Counted from the first letter of the stretch, positions 7,606 to 15,589 are shown. The stretch is 64,000 bases of DNA from JAICMB01 sp035295125 (GCA_035295125.1 DATGJP010000108.1:47224-111223); one strand, 5' to 3'. The notes: generated by a model not told the origin, from the sequence alone. Translations and numbers: made by a program.

Positions 7606-9452
7606 GTGAGCACTTCTTCACCACGTGGGATGGCACGCGTCTTTTTTATCGCGCCTGGCTTCCCGAAGAACCGGCGTCGAAGGCGCTGGTGTTGTTTCAT
7701 CGCGGGCATGAGCATTCGGGACGTTTCGAGGAACTGGTCGAGCGGCTGCAACTCAGGGATTTTGCCGTGTTCGCCTGGGATGCGCGGGGTCACGGGCGGT
7801 CGCCCGGCGAACGAGGCTGGGCGCCGGGTTTCGCCGCTCTGGTTCGCGACGCGGACTGCTTTGTGAAGCACATCAGCGCCGAATATGGGATCCCAGTAGC
7901 GAATATCGCCGTGCTGGCGCATAGCATCGGCGCGGTGCTCGCGGCAGTCTGGGTCCACGACTATGCTCCGCCGATCAGCGCCTTGATTCTTGCCAGCCCG
8001 GCGTTTCGCGTCAAGCTGTACGTGCCGTTCGCGCTGGCGTTTCTGAGGTTGCAGCTCAAATTCCGGAAGAAGGCTTTCGTCAAGAGCTACGTGCGGCCGA
8101 GTATGCTCACGCACGACCCTGCCGAGTGCGAAGGCTATGCCAAAGATCCGCTCATCTCGCGCCCGGTGGCGGTGAACCTCCTGGTCGAAATGCATGACGC
8201 CTCCACCAGGGTGGTGGCGGACGCAGCCGCTATTACGGCGCCGACCTTGCTCCTTTCTTCGGGGAAAGATTATGTCGTCAAGCTCGAGCCCCAGCGCCGG
8301 TTCTTTCGCGATCTGGGTTCCACGGTGAAGGAATCGGAGGAGTACGGCGGCTTTTATCACGATCTGCTGCATGAGCGCGATCGCGAGCGGCCGATCGCGA
8401 GGATTCTGGAGTTCCTGTTGCGTGCCACACCAACTGCCCCACCAGGCAGCCTCAAGCCTGCTCGGAAAAGAATCAGCCCGTGTGTAACACCAACCGAGGC
8501 GGGACAGGCTTCAGCCGGTTCAGAGCCCTCTATACGCGTCGGCAATGAACGCGAGTACGAGCGGCTGCGACGCCCTCTTGCGGCGTTGTCGCCGGCGACC
8601 CTCAACTGGTCCGCTCAACGGCTATTCCTCAAGACCATCGGCAACCTCAGCCTCGGCATTCAAACCGGCTGGCGTTATGGTTTCGATTCCGGTGAGTCGT
8701 TGGATTATGTCTATCGCGACACTGCAGGCGGCATCACGCCCCTCGGCCGCATGATCGACCGCATTTATCTCAATAGCCCCGGCTGGCGAGGCATCCGGCT
8801 TCGCAAGCGGCATATCGAGGAATTGCTGCGGAAAGCCGTCGATCGTGTTCGCTCCGAGGGGCGGGCGGCCCATATCCTCGACCCCGCCGCGGGTGGCGGG
8901 CGCTACGTGCTCGAAACCGTCGCCAGGCTCAGTAACGTTTCCGCGACGCTCCGGGACTGGTCGCAATCGAACGTCGATGCGGCGGCGCGACTCGCGCGGA
9001 GCATGCAGATCGCGGTTGTCACCGTCGCCCGCGGCGATGCGTTCGACCGCTCATCGCTTGCCGAAATCAAACCCACCCCGGATATTGCCATAGTCTCCGG
9101 ACTGTATGAGCTTTTCCCGGACAACGCAAAAGTCAGCGCTTCTCTCCTGGGGCTCGCTGACGCGCTTCCCGAAGGCGGCTGGCTCATCTATACCAACCAG
9201 CTCTGGCATCCGCAGCTCGAAATGATCGCGCGCGTGCTCGACAATCGCGACGGCGAGCGTTGGGTGATGCGGTGCCGTCCGCAGATGGAAATGGACTCGC
9301 TGGTGCGTGCCGCCGGCTTCGAGAAAGTAGAAACACTACTAGATGACGATGGAATTTTCAGCGTTTCATTGGCGCGCCGTGCGAGGTATGCTATAGCATG
9401 CTCAACGGCAGAATTGCCCTGCGCTACGCTATCGGAGCCCTTGTCTCACTAG
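7602..9452 (+). CDS. alpha/beta hydrolase fused to SAM-dependent methyltransferase, YnbC-like
   Basis: This is a 616-residue fusion. Residues 1 to about 275 form a lysophospholipase-type hydrolase: a HRGHEHSG segment at 33-40, nucleophile Ser108 in A-H-S-I-G, and a C-terminal 'GGFYHDLLHE' segment with the likely catalytic His. A Pro/Ser-rich linker of about 30 residues follows. Residues from about 400 form a class I methyltransferase-like domain with motif I D-P-A-A-G-G-G-R-Y and an S-G-L-Y-E-L-F-P-D-N segment. The same domain order occurs in E. coli YnbC. It probably remodels or methylates the lipid made by its neighbours. It overlaps both flanking genes (4 and 55 bases). Confidence 0.85.
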   Translation: MSEHFFTTWDGTRLFYRAWLPEEPASKALVLFHRGHEHSGRFEELVERLQLRDFAVFAWDARGHGRSPGERGWAPGFAALVRDADCFVKHISAEYGIPVANIAVLAHSIGAVLAAVWVHDYAPPISALILASPAFRVKLYVPFALAFLRLQLKFRKKAFVKSYVRPSMLTHDPAECEGYAKDPLISRPVAVNLLVEMHDASTRVVADAAAITAPTLLLSSGKDYVVKLEPQRRFFRDLGSTVKESEEYGGFYHDLLHERDRERPIARILEFLLRATPTAPPGSLKPARKRISPCVTPTEAGQASAGSEPSIRVGNEREYERLRRPLAALSPATLNWSAQRLFLKTIGNLSLGIQTGWRYGFDSGESLDYVYRDTAGGITPLGRMIDRIYLNSPGWRGIRLRKRHIEELLRKAVDRVRSEGRAAHILDPAAGGGRYVLETVARLSNVSATLRDWSQSNVDAAARLARSMQIAVVTVARGDAFDRSSLAEIKPTPDIAIVSGLYELFPDNAKVSASLLGLADALPEGGWLIYTNQLWHPQLEMIARVLDNRDGERWVMRCRPQMEMDSLVRAAGFEKVETLLDDDGIFSVSLARRARYAIACSTAELPCATLSEPLSH

Positions 9453-10105
9453 CAGCGGCGTATTGGGTCGGGGGTTACGGCTGGTTGTTGCTGTGGCTCA
9501 CCATTTCGCTCGCAGCCCAGGCGCTTGCGTATGCCGGTCTCGGAACCGTTGTCTTCTGGAAGAAGGATGGCCGCCTTCCGTGGGCGGCGCGGATCATCCT
9601 CGGGCCGTACATGATCATCGCCAGGATCACATTGCATTATTACTGTCGCGGTCTGGCGGCGTATGCGGCGGTCACGCCGAACGTCTGGATCGGCCGGAGG
9701 TTGACGTCCGAGGAAGGCCGCGACGTGCTTCATAAGGGCGTGACTGCGGTGCTCGACCTGACCGCCGGTTTTCCGGAATGCGCTCCTTTGCTTGGCGTTA
9801 AGTATCAGAACCTGCAGCTGCTGCCCCTGACCGTACCGAAGCTGGAAGACTTGCGCGATGCGGTCCGCTTCGTCCAGGAAGAATCGGCGAAAGGGATTGT
9901 TTACGTTCACGGGGCGCTTGGCTACTCGCGCAGCGTCGGAGTGATCGCGGCATATCTGCTCGCCGCCGATTTGGCGAAGACGGTCAACGAAGCAGTCGAG
10001 CGGGTGCGCTACGTCACTCCGCAGACCCTTTTGGATGATGTGTGGATGCGGCGCCTCGGCGAGTTTGAGGCTGGACTCAAGCGGACCTCTGCTGCATTAT
10101 CGTGA
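9398..10105 (+). CDS. dual-specificity phosphatase-like protein with Gly at the catalytic Cys (YnbD position)
   Basis: The 235-residue protein has two N-terminal membrane helices (about 8-50), a further hydrophobic stretch, and a cytoplasmic dual-specificity phosphatase fold from about residue 95. The P-loop reads V-H171-G172-A-L-G-Y-S-R178-S, where active enzymes have H-C-x5-R. The codon is GGG, two changes away from a Cys codon, so a single read error does not explain it. No Asp sits at the usual general-acid position in the LLPLTVPKLEDL segment. Phosphatase chemistry is therefore unlikely, and the fold may bind phospho-ligands as STYX-type pseudophosphatases do. In E. coli YnbD, a PAP2/DUSP protein, occupies this place in the cluster. 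Confidence 0.8.
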   Translation: MLNGRIALRYAIGALVSLAAAYWVGGYGWLLLWLTISLAAQALAYAGLGTVVFWKKDGRLPWAARIILGPYMIIARITLHYYCRGLAAYAAVTPNVWIGRRLTSEEGRDVLHKGVTAVLDLTAGFPECAPLLGVKYQNLQLLPLTVPKLEDLRDAVRFVQEESAKGIVYVHGALGYSRSVGVIAAYLLAADLAKTVNEAVERVRYVTPQTLLDDVWMRRLGEFEAGLKRTSAALS

Positions 10106-10731
10106 GTCCTTCGCGGATACACCCTTGCGCCGGAATGCTGGCGTCCCTGGCTAAGTGGGCGAGCCGTCCGCAGGTGCGGTGGATTGGTGCGCCGGCGGGT
10201 TCCCAACCACGGGTTTATTTCGCCAATCACTCCAGCCATCTCGATTTTGTGGTTCTGTGGGCCGCCTTGCCGAAGCCGGTGCGCGCGCGAACCCGCCCGG
10301 TTGTCGCACGCGAGTATTGGGAGAGTACGTTTTTGCGCGCGTATCTCGCGAAACGTGTGTTCCACTCGGTGTTGATTACGCGCAACGAGATAGCGCCGCT
10401 GGCCGCGCGATCCACGATTTCCGCTCTGCTAAGGGAGCTCGACCGGGGTGGCTCAATCGTGCTGTTCCCCGAAGGGACTCGCGGCGATGGTCGTGAGGTC
10501 GCTCGTTTCAAGCGCGGGCTTTACGAACTCTGCCGCCAGAGACCGGACATCGAAGCCGTCCCTGTGTACCTGGAGAATCTGAGCCGCATTCTGCCGAAGG
10601 GCGAAATTCTGCCGACGCCCTCGGCGAGCCGTGTCACCTTCGGACCGCCGATGCGAATTCGAGGCGGCGAGGGTGACGGCGAGTTTCTTTCGCGGGCACG
10701 CCAGGCGCTCCTCGATTTGAAGCGTCGATGA
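10102..10731 (+). CDS. 1-acylglycerol-3-phosphate acyltransferase-like (PlsC family)
   Basis: The 209-residue enzyme carries the acyltransferase motifs N-H43-S-S-H-L-D48 (HX4D catalytic dyad) and, near residue 125, F-P-E-G-T-R-G-D-G for glycerol-phosphate binding. A 'VPVYLEN' segment corresponds to motif IV. It should acylate a lysophosphatidic acid-type acceptor, feeding phosphatidate to the cytidylyltransferase gene that follows. It begins with GTG inside a GTGA overlap with the previous stop and overlaps cdsA-like by four bases, so it is translationally coupled on both sides. Confidence 0.88.
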   Translation: MSPSRIHPCAGMLASLAKWASRPQVRWIGAPAGSQPRVYFANHSSHLDFVVLWAALPKPVRARTRPVVAREYWESTFLRAYLAKRVFHSVLITRNEIAPLAARSTISALLRELDRGGSIVLFPEGTRGDGREVARFKRGLYELCRQRPDIEAVPVYLENLSRILPKGEILPTPSASRVTFGPPMRIRGGEGDGEFLSRARQALLDLKRR

Positions 10732-11555
10732 GTTCGCCGGTGTTGCTGGGCTTCGTCTTCGGAGCCCTGCTCGCAGCCACGATCATCGGCCAGATTCTTC
10801 GTCGCACCCACCCGTCCGCCACCGTGTCGAACATGAACGAGCGCATCGCCACGTGGTGGGTTCTGTGCGGTCTGACGGCACTCGCGTTGACGATCGGCGA
10901 TATCGCCGTGATGGTCGTGTTCGCCGTGTTTTCCGGTCTGGCGCTGCGGGAATTCGTGACGGTCACGCATTCGGGCGTATTCTGGCCGTGCCTGGTGTTT
11001 GTAGCTGTGCAATACGGGCTCCTGTGGGGCCGATCGTTTGGCTTATTCGTGTTCCTGCTTCCCGTCGCGGCCCTCGTCGTGGCATGGCGTGGCCGATTCG
11101 TTTTGTATTTCGGCGTGATGGTTTGCGTGTACTGCTTCAGCTATGCGCCCGCGGTTCGAAATGACACGCTGCTCTTTTACTTCCTCATCGTGGTCGAGCT
11201 TAGCGACGTGATGCAGTGGGTTTGGGGCAAGTTGCTTGGCAGTCGGCCCGTCGCGCCACGAATCAGCCCGCAGAAGACATGGGAAGGTTTGATTGGCGGT
11301 GTATTGACTGCCTCGGCCGTCGGAACGGCGCTATATCGGGCGACCCCGTTTTCGCCGGCAGTCGCCGCAGTCGTCTGTGTCGCCGTAACGCTCGCGGGAT
11401 TTGCCGGCGGCCTGGCAATGTCGGCGGTCAAGCGCAGGTACGGCGTCAAAGACTTCGGGACGATCCTGCGCGGACACGGCGGGGTTCTCGACCGGATCGA
11501 TTCCTTGTGCTTCGCCGCGCCCGTTTTCTTTTATCTCACGAGATATCTCCCGTAG
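10728..11555 (+). CDS. phosphatidate cytidylyltransferase, CdsA/YnbB-like
   Basis: The 275-residue polytopic membrane protein makes CDP-diacylglycerol from phosphatidate and CTP. The C-terminal signature is S-A-V-K-R-R-Y-G-V-K-D-F-G followed by H-G-G-V-L-D-R-I-D, matching the CdsA pattern except for an Arg before the G-H-G-G. An earlier 'SDVMQWVWGKLLG' segment is also family-typical. A dedicated second CDP-lipid synthase next to its own phosphatidyltransferase is the logic of the ynbAB pair. The genome must have a housekeeping cdsA elsewhere, which the window cannot show. Confidence 0.9.
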   Translation: MSSPVLLGFVFGALLAATIIGQILRRTHPSATVSNMNERIATWWVLCGLTALALTIGDIAVMVVFAVFSGLALREFVTVTHSGVFWPCLVFVAVQYGLLWGRSFGLFVFLLPVAALVVAWRGRFVLYFGVMVCVYCFSYAPAVRNDTLLFYFLIVVELSDVMQWVWGKLLGSRPVAPRISPQKTWEGLIGGVLTASAVGTALYRATPFSPAVAAVVCVAVTLAGFAGGLAMSAVKRRYGVKDFGTILRGHGGVLDRIDSLCFAAPVFFYLTRYLP

Positions 11556-11567
11556 AACCGATGTAGG

Positions 11568-11603
11568 GCAGGTTTGCAACCTGCGGCGGGTTTGAAACCC
11601 GCC
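11568..11603. repeat. two tandem hairpins after the cdsA-like gene
   Basis: GCAGGTTTGCAACCTGC (11568-11584) and GGCGGGTTTGAAACCCGCC (11585-11603) are back-to-back perfect dyads, 13 bases after the stop codon. No T-tract follows, so this is not a standard intrinsic terminator, though it may stabilise or stop the transcript. The 'GCAGGTTTGCAACCTGC' wording is like dispersed intergenic repeats I recall from acidobacterial and planctomycete genomes. Only one copy is in this window. Confidence 0.5.
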
Positions 11604-11636
11604 TTCACCATGGTGCTTATCGAGGCGTTTTGAGCT

Positions 11637-11885
11637 TTAACAAACAACACAAGCGCTAAGATTCAAGATTCTCCACTCGCGCTCCACATAGTAGTTCTCC
11701 GAATCGTCCTCATCTTTCCGTGCGCCGAACGGTTTGAACTCGATTCGGATGAATCGTGACTGAAAGATTGCCCCAGAACCTGATGAAAAATGCTCGTATT
11801 CGTCCGCTTGACTGTCAACTTTTTCGAGCATCGTCCACGCGATTGCTCCGCCTCTCCCCGATTCGCCCCCAACCCAAATTGTCAA
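11637..11885 (-). CDS. small hypothetical protein
   Basis: This 82-residue reading frame has an acidic patch (K-D-E-D-D-S-E) followed by Y-Y-V-E-R-E-W-R-I-L. The 'EREWR' wording resembles the end of AbiGi-type abortive-infection proteins, but that is a weak memory-level match. It lies at the edge of a region full of decayed genes and may itself be a fragment. No clear ribosome-binding site was found. Confidence 0.3.
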   Translation of the reverse strand: MTIWVGGESGRGGAIAWTMLEKVDSQADEYEHFSSGSGAIFQSRFIRIEFKPFGARKDEDDSENYYVEREWRILNLSACVVC

Positions 11886-11959
11886 CCCCTATTTTCCGGG
11901 GATCTGAACAATCTGGAATCAGTCGGAAATCGATACAACGGGCGCGACCGGGGGTGTCG

Positions 11960-12085
11960 CGACTGGTATGTCGGAACACCAAGCTGATTATTACCGGCCT
12001 CGCGATCGCCGCCGGAACGGGCACCGCGTTCGGCATATACGAAGCGACCAAAGGGCCCAAACAAGTCAGTAGCCCGCGGGCCCAG
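11960..12085 (+). pseudogene. fragment with one glycine-rich membrane helix
   Basis: In this frame the translation reads R-L-V-C-R-N-T-K followed by a helix rich in Gly, Ala and Thr (L-I-I-T-G-L-A-I-A-A-G-T-G-T-A) and then Y-E-A-T-K-G-P-K-Q-V-S-S-P-R. Such a Gly-rich helix followed by a short Ser/Pro tail is typical of the C-terminus of acidobacterial envelope proteins. There is no upstream domain in the same frame and no natural stop, so it is read as a gene end fragment. The parent family is not known to me. Confidence 0.3.
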
Positions 12086-12269
12086 GGTGGGCCACAGAAC
12101 TCGAACGGTTGCTTTCGCGCGCGTGGTCGCAGCTTCTTTTCTCGGTATCGTTTCGCACGGAGGCTGTCATGAAGCCGTGTTCCCACAATCGCTTTTTCCC
12201 GCAACTACCCGGCTGCGTCCAACGGCGCGTGAGCGTCTGGGTGCGGCGCATGGGCGCGGACGCCGTAAG

Positions 12270-12547
12270 TTGCTGCGGTGCAGCGGTGCGAAGCTGACAC
12301 GGCTGGTTTCGCCCTTCGCGTTCGCTCGGGGCGATGAGGCGCCGCTCGACCGGCTCGCCGGCGATGCTGCCTTGGCCGGCGTCGACGAGAACGCCCCGAA
12401 GTCCATGGCCGCTTCATGAAACGCATGGGCCAGACGATGGGCGAAGACGCCAGTGCGGAGTTCGAACAGGTGATGGAAGAGTTAGAGTCCGGCCGCTCCG
12501 ACACCGACGGCGATACCTCCGCCGCTTCAGACGCCCTGCCCGCGTAA
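12270..12547 (+). pseudogene. FmdB-family zinc-ribbon protein remnant, one-base deletion
   Basis: The first frame reads K-L-T-R-L-V-S-P-F-A-F, then G-V-D-E-N-A-P-K-S-M-A and stops at 12417. Dropping back one base at about 12411 restores R-F-M-K-R-M-G-Q-T-M-G-E-D-A-S-A-E-F and continues to a stop at 12545. Together this matches the C-terminal half of FmdB-like proteins ('VDENDP.S.ARFMRKMG.EMGED...FEE...ELE'). The zinc-ribbon N-terminus with its CxxC pairs is not recoverable upstream. A single missing C in 'GCC[C]GC' explains the break. The gene is not functional as written. Confidence 0.55.
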
Positions 12548-12621
12548 GGCTGCGCTTCGCCCCTGGCGCGGCCCCAATCTGCCCTCCCCTGTTGTGACCG
12601 ACAGGCCGGAGGTGTCTCAGC

Positions 12622-12840
12622 TCACTTCAACTTTCCGGGAATGAACATTGCCGGGTTCTTCGTCCCCATGTCCACGACATGCGCGTAGTGCGAGGTCGTG
12701 CGCGGGTCCCTGTGGCCGAGCAGTTCCCTGCACGGCGCCCAGGTCGCCGGTGGTGCAGGTATCCTCGCGTCGTGGCCGCGTGGCGCAGGGCGTGGCTGGA
12801 ACTCACGGCCGCTTGAAACCCGCCTAGCACAGACACTGAG
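12622..12840 (-). pseudogene. tyrosine recombinase (phage-type integrase) C-terminal remnant
   Basis: Three minus-strand frames join into one integrase C-terminus: S-S-H-A-L-R-H-A-A-T-T-R, then C-T-T-G-D-L-G-A-V-Q, then E-L-L-G-H-R-D-P-R-T-T-S-H-Y-A-H-V. These give the box II His-x-x-Arg, the second His and the nucleophile Tyr. A short tail ending M-F-I-P-G-K-L-K and a TGA at 12622-12624 follow. At least two frameshifts separate the pieces, one at an extra G in 'CAGGGAA', and the N-terminal part is gone. It records a past integration event beside the restriction gene remnants to its right. Confidence 0.75.
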
Positions 12841-13054
12841 CGATGCGTGGACGGACTTGAACGCGGTCGCCCTACTTCCCGGTATTCACGAACTGTATAC
12901 AATCTCCCTGGTTCTTGAACGTCGAGTTGTCCGGGCGGCTCAGCATTTGCCATCCATGCACTGGTCTTTGGCTGTGGGCACTGGCCGATAGGGCAGTAAA
13001 CCGGTGCGCTGGTTGTCGAGTCCAAGTATATTTCCGGCAAAACCGTTCTGCCAG

Positions 13055-13569
13055 ATGAAAGTCCAGAAGGCAAATTTCAATTTACGTCTATTCAGGCACG
13101 TATATCTTGCTTCCGTCTTCGCGGCATTCATTGGATTTGTATGCGTTGACTATGGTAAGGCGCAACTGGTGTTGTCCTGGTTCTCCGACAGGGACGCGAT
13201 ACTCACTTGGTGCGAAGGAACGGCGCTGGCTGTCTATGATTCTCATTTGGCTAGCCTATGTTACCGGAAAAGAGTAAAAGAGCCTCGCGTGCATTTCGGC
13301 GACCCTTCTAAGAGAATGTTCTACGATGAGTTCATTCGGGTTCCTGACTATTACGCTGGTCCACTGTCATCATTGAACATCGAACCGAATACGAACATCG
13401 AATCGGGTACGGAAAACGACGGCCCCCCAAGTACCGTCGCATCATCGATCACGTACTCGTCGGCAATTCCCGTCTTGCCGTCATTCGGATGAGGTCTGGT
13501 GAGGACGGGTTCAGGTGCTCCCGCATCGTTGTGCGGAAAATGCTCCAACCTGGCGGACACGGCGGCTAA
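13055..13569 (+). pseudogene. unrecognised gene split by a frameshift
   Basis: From ATG 13055 the frame encodes a hydrophobic start and then a well-composed stretch: W-F-S-D-R-D-A-I-L-T-W-C, followed by M-F-Y-D-E-F-I-R-V-P-D-Y-Y-A-G. After about 13,400 this frame turns Ser/Thr-rich and ends at 13492. A second frame takes over near 13,420 with K-Y-R-R-I-I-D-H-V-L-V-G-N-S-R-L and runs to a stop at 13567. The two halves look like one protein broken once. The 'DEFIRVPDY.AG' wording is reminiscent of DUF3800-like proteins, but I do not claim that family. Confidence 0.4.
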
Positions 13570-13595
13570 TGAATTCGGGCCCGGCCTGCAAGGTG

Positions 13596-13985
13596 TTCCG
13601 AGTGATCGCCGACAAGATACACTCCGAAATTCCGCCGTCGGGCATCCCCGAAGTTCTTGGCGCAAGGTCGAGGCGCTCCTCGACGAAATCTATTTGGGCG
13701 GATGAATATGTAATGCCGCCGGTTGGCGACGCAACGCGTTACATCGACCTCAGCCAAATCGATTTCGAAGCGCTACGAGAGAAGTTCGTGTTGGAGAAGC
13801 TGGTCCTCGATTGGCGCAAGCAACAGACGACGAGGGCCATGGTGTTCACGACAATCCAAGGTGTCCTCGATCAACTCCCCAGATCCTATTCACCGGAGGT
13901 CTGCAAATAAAAGTGCGACGTCGTGTACCAGCACTTCTATGAGTCGTATGTGGGGCAGGGGAAAAGTCTTTATGGACCCAACTGA
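13596..13985 (+). pseudogene. hsdR: type I restriction enzyme HsdR, C-terminal remnant
   Basis: The frame reads F-R-V-I-A-D-K-I-H-S-E-I-P-P, shifts to K-V-E-A-L-L-D-E, shifts back, and continues D-E-Y-V-M-P-P and Y-I-D-L-S-Q-I-D-F-E-A-L-R-E-K-F. Then L-V-L-D-W-R-K-Q-Q and L-P-R-S-Y-S-P-E-V-C-K precede a TAA at about 13908. After that stop the same frame goes on K-C-D-V-V-Y-Q-H-F-Y-E-S-Y and ends at 13983. This is the HsdR C-terminal helical region, where a Gln codon has become TAA. Two frameshifts, an internal stop, and the absence of motor and nuclease domains show a dead gene. Confidence 0.75.
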
Positions 13986-14094
13986 ATTGGCCCTGTGTTC
14001 TGGGTAAACGTAAAGCGCGGATGGCGTCCATCCCGCAGGTGTCGGAAAAGCCTTCCGCGTCAGAGCCGACGTGGCTAAGGTGCTCGCCACTCCG

Positions 14095-14529
14095 TCAATT
14101 CCACGTCGCTGACCGACAATGTGCCAATCTCTCTCTTGCGTTCCACCGCCTCCACGCTGCGCTGATGGAGTATATGACTTCATGGGGTTCATACGGACTC
14201 TGTAGCACGTCAAACGCGCCATAGTGCAAAGCCTCCGCCCATAAATTTTCGTCTGCCAGATGACAGCTAATGATTAACTCAGGCGGATTGGACATGGTGG
14301 CGAAATCGGTCAGCAGTTCCTTCCAACTATGGCCGCCCTCCATTCGATTGCTGCAAATGAAAACGGCGGGTTTGTGCCCCACAATCCTAGCGCGCGCGTC
14401 GTAGAGAGTGTCGTAACATCGCAACGACCAGTTCGAATGTTTGACTATGTTGCGAACGGCTTCCGCATCGGATGGCGCGAGGATCGCCGCGACCTCAATT
14501 TGCTTCGGTAGTTCGCTGTACACTGGCAT
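14095..14529 (-). CDS. receiver-like protein lacking the phosphoacceptor Asp
   Basis: The 144-residue product follows the receiver fold, with 'VAAILAPSDAEAV', a central beta-strand 'AVFICSNRMEGGHSW', then 'PELIISCHLADE' and 'GAFDVLQSPYEPHEV'. At the phosphorylation site the expected Asp is replaced: the strand ends I-C-S-N-R-M. The signalling Lys is also replaced by Ser in 'LQSPYEP'. It therefore probably acts without aspartyl phosphorylation, as a binding or scaffolding receiver. Acidobacteria often carry such isolated receivers. No kinase or output gene lies beside it. Confidence 0.7.
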   Translation of the reverse strand: MPVYSELPKQIEVAAILAPSDAEAVRNIVKHSNWSLRCYDTLYDARARIVGHKPAVFICSNRMEGGHSWKELLTDFATMSNPPELIISCHLADENLWAEALHYGAFDVLQSPYEPHEVIYSISAAWRRWNARERLAHCRSATWN

Positions 14530-14826
14530 TACCTTGAGCGTCGCGAGAGCAAATCCGGACTAATCTGGATTGGTACAACTATACCCAGTGAAAATACCAG
14601 TGTCAACGGATTTCGATGTTCGTTGAAGAGTAGCGCGACTGTTGAAACATTCAACACTTCAGCGTCGACTGAGGGTCGTTGGTGTACCACGAAGGGGGCT
14701 GGACCCCGACGACGACTTAGTATTCGCCCTGGGATTCTCGAATCAGCCAATGTGAGAAAGCTGGCAATGAGGCGCTCATTGCATTAGAATTACAAGTTTC
14801 AGTCATCCAATAAACAAGGAGTGGCC

Positions 14827-15084
14827 ATGCCGACACTCGGCCTTCGTTTGGCAGTTAGGAAGCAGATTCTCGACCTCATCGACGAGCGCCGGTTGAGTGA
14901 GCAGGATGACAATATCGGCGTTTCCATTGAACGCCGGATACTCCGTGATGAGATTTCGTCACTCTTGGACACGGTCGGCGACCCACCAAATGTGGCGTCA
15001 GTTGAGCCCCGTGTTGGGACCTCTCAGCGTACGGCTAAGAAACCCCATCTCTCCGGACCCTCAATGACTGACGCCCGCAACTGA
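14827..15084 (+). CDS. small hypothetical protein with coiled, charged N-terminal half
   Basis: The 85-residue protein begins 'MPTLGLRLAVRKQILDLIDERR' and continues with a charged helical stretch, then a Pro/Ser-rich tail. ATG 14827 is preferred over an in-frame GTG at 14821 because AAGGA at 14816-14820 is then correctly spaced. It is flanked by unrelated or decayed genes. I do not recognise a family. Confidence 0.5.
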   Translation: MPTLGLRLAVRKQILDLIDERRLSEQDDNIGVSIERRILRDEISSLLDTVGDPPNVASVEPRVGTSQRTAKKPHLSGPSMTDARN

Positions 15085-15184
15085 GCAATACAAACCGGCC
15101 AATTGCCGTCCTAAGGCGACGTCGCTCTGCATCTTGTCGCCGAGTTCCGGTGGAATCTCAATCCCGCACAGAAATGCCTTGCGC

Positions 15185-15589
15185 TCAACCTTCATTAACG
15201 CCCTCCCGGTAACGCTTGAGCGCGTTCAATTCGTCCTTGATGTCTCGCAAGATTGCTGTCGTGCCGTATGCGTTCTCGTGGGCATAGAGCAACGCTCCGA
15301 TGCAAGCCCCAAGGTAAAAGGCCGTCGACACGCCCGCGGCGGCGATCAATCCTTCCGCTGGTGTGCCAGCGCCGATCACCTCGCCGATCGTGACCTTGGT
15401 TCCTAATTTTGCGACCGCCGCCGCAATTGCGGCGATTACCTTGAGAGCCTCCTGAGAAGTCTTGAAGAGGCTGTCGGGAGCCGGAAGCCCGAGCGATTCC
15501 AAGCTCTCCTTGAAACATCCATAGAACGACTTCTTTGGTGAAGAAACGACATATTTCTTCTTGAACCTCGCGTACGACTTGTCGGCCAT
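15185..15589 (-). CDS. small glycine-rich, membrane-active-looking protein
   Basis: The 134-residue product has a basic N-terminus (K-F-K-K-K-Y-like), a central alanine-rich helix ('AAIAAAVAKLG'), and a Gly/Ala-rich hydrophobic segment from about residue 67 to 105 containing G-E-V-I-G-A-G and G-A-C-I-G-A-L-L. A charged C-terminal helix follows. An AGGAGG ribosome-binding site is ideally placed seven bases before the ATG, which argues that the gene is expressed. There is no signal peptide. Glycine-zipper segments of this kind occur in pore-forming peptides and in membrane anchors, but no family was recognised. Confidence 0.6.
   Translation of the reverse strand: MADKSYARFKKKYVVSSPKKSFYGCFKESLESLGLPAPDSLFKTSQEALKVIAAIAAAVAKLGTKVTIGEVIGAGTPAEGLIAAAGVSTAFYLGACIGALLYAHENAYGTTAILRDIKDELNALKRYREGVNEG

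Noticed and set aside
7383..8372. Long minus-strand frame (329 codons) opposite the YnbA/YnbC-like genes.
   Set aside because: It is antisense to two genes with clear catalytic motifs, is rich in Arg and His, and shows no domain. It is a shadow of high GC coding bias.
11638..11660. An 18-base word AACAACACAAGCGCTAAG occurs here and again at about 56,545.
   Set aside because: Two copies only, no flanking similarity seen, and both fall in a frame reading L-S-A-C-V-V. Chance or a tiny shared coding fragment cannot be told apart, and there is no element structure around them.
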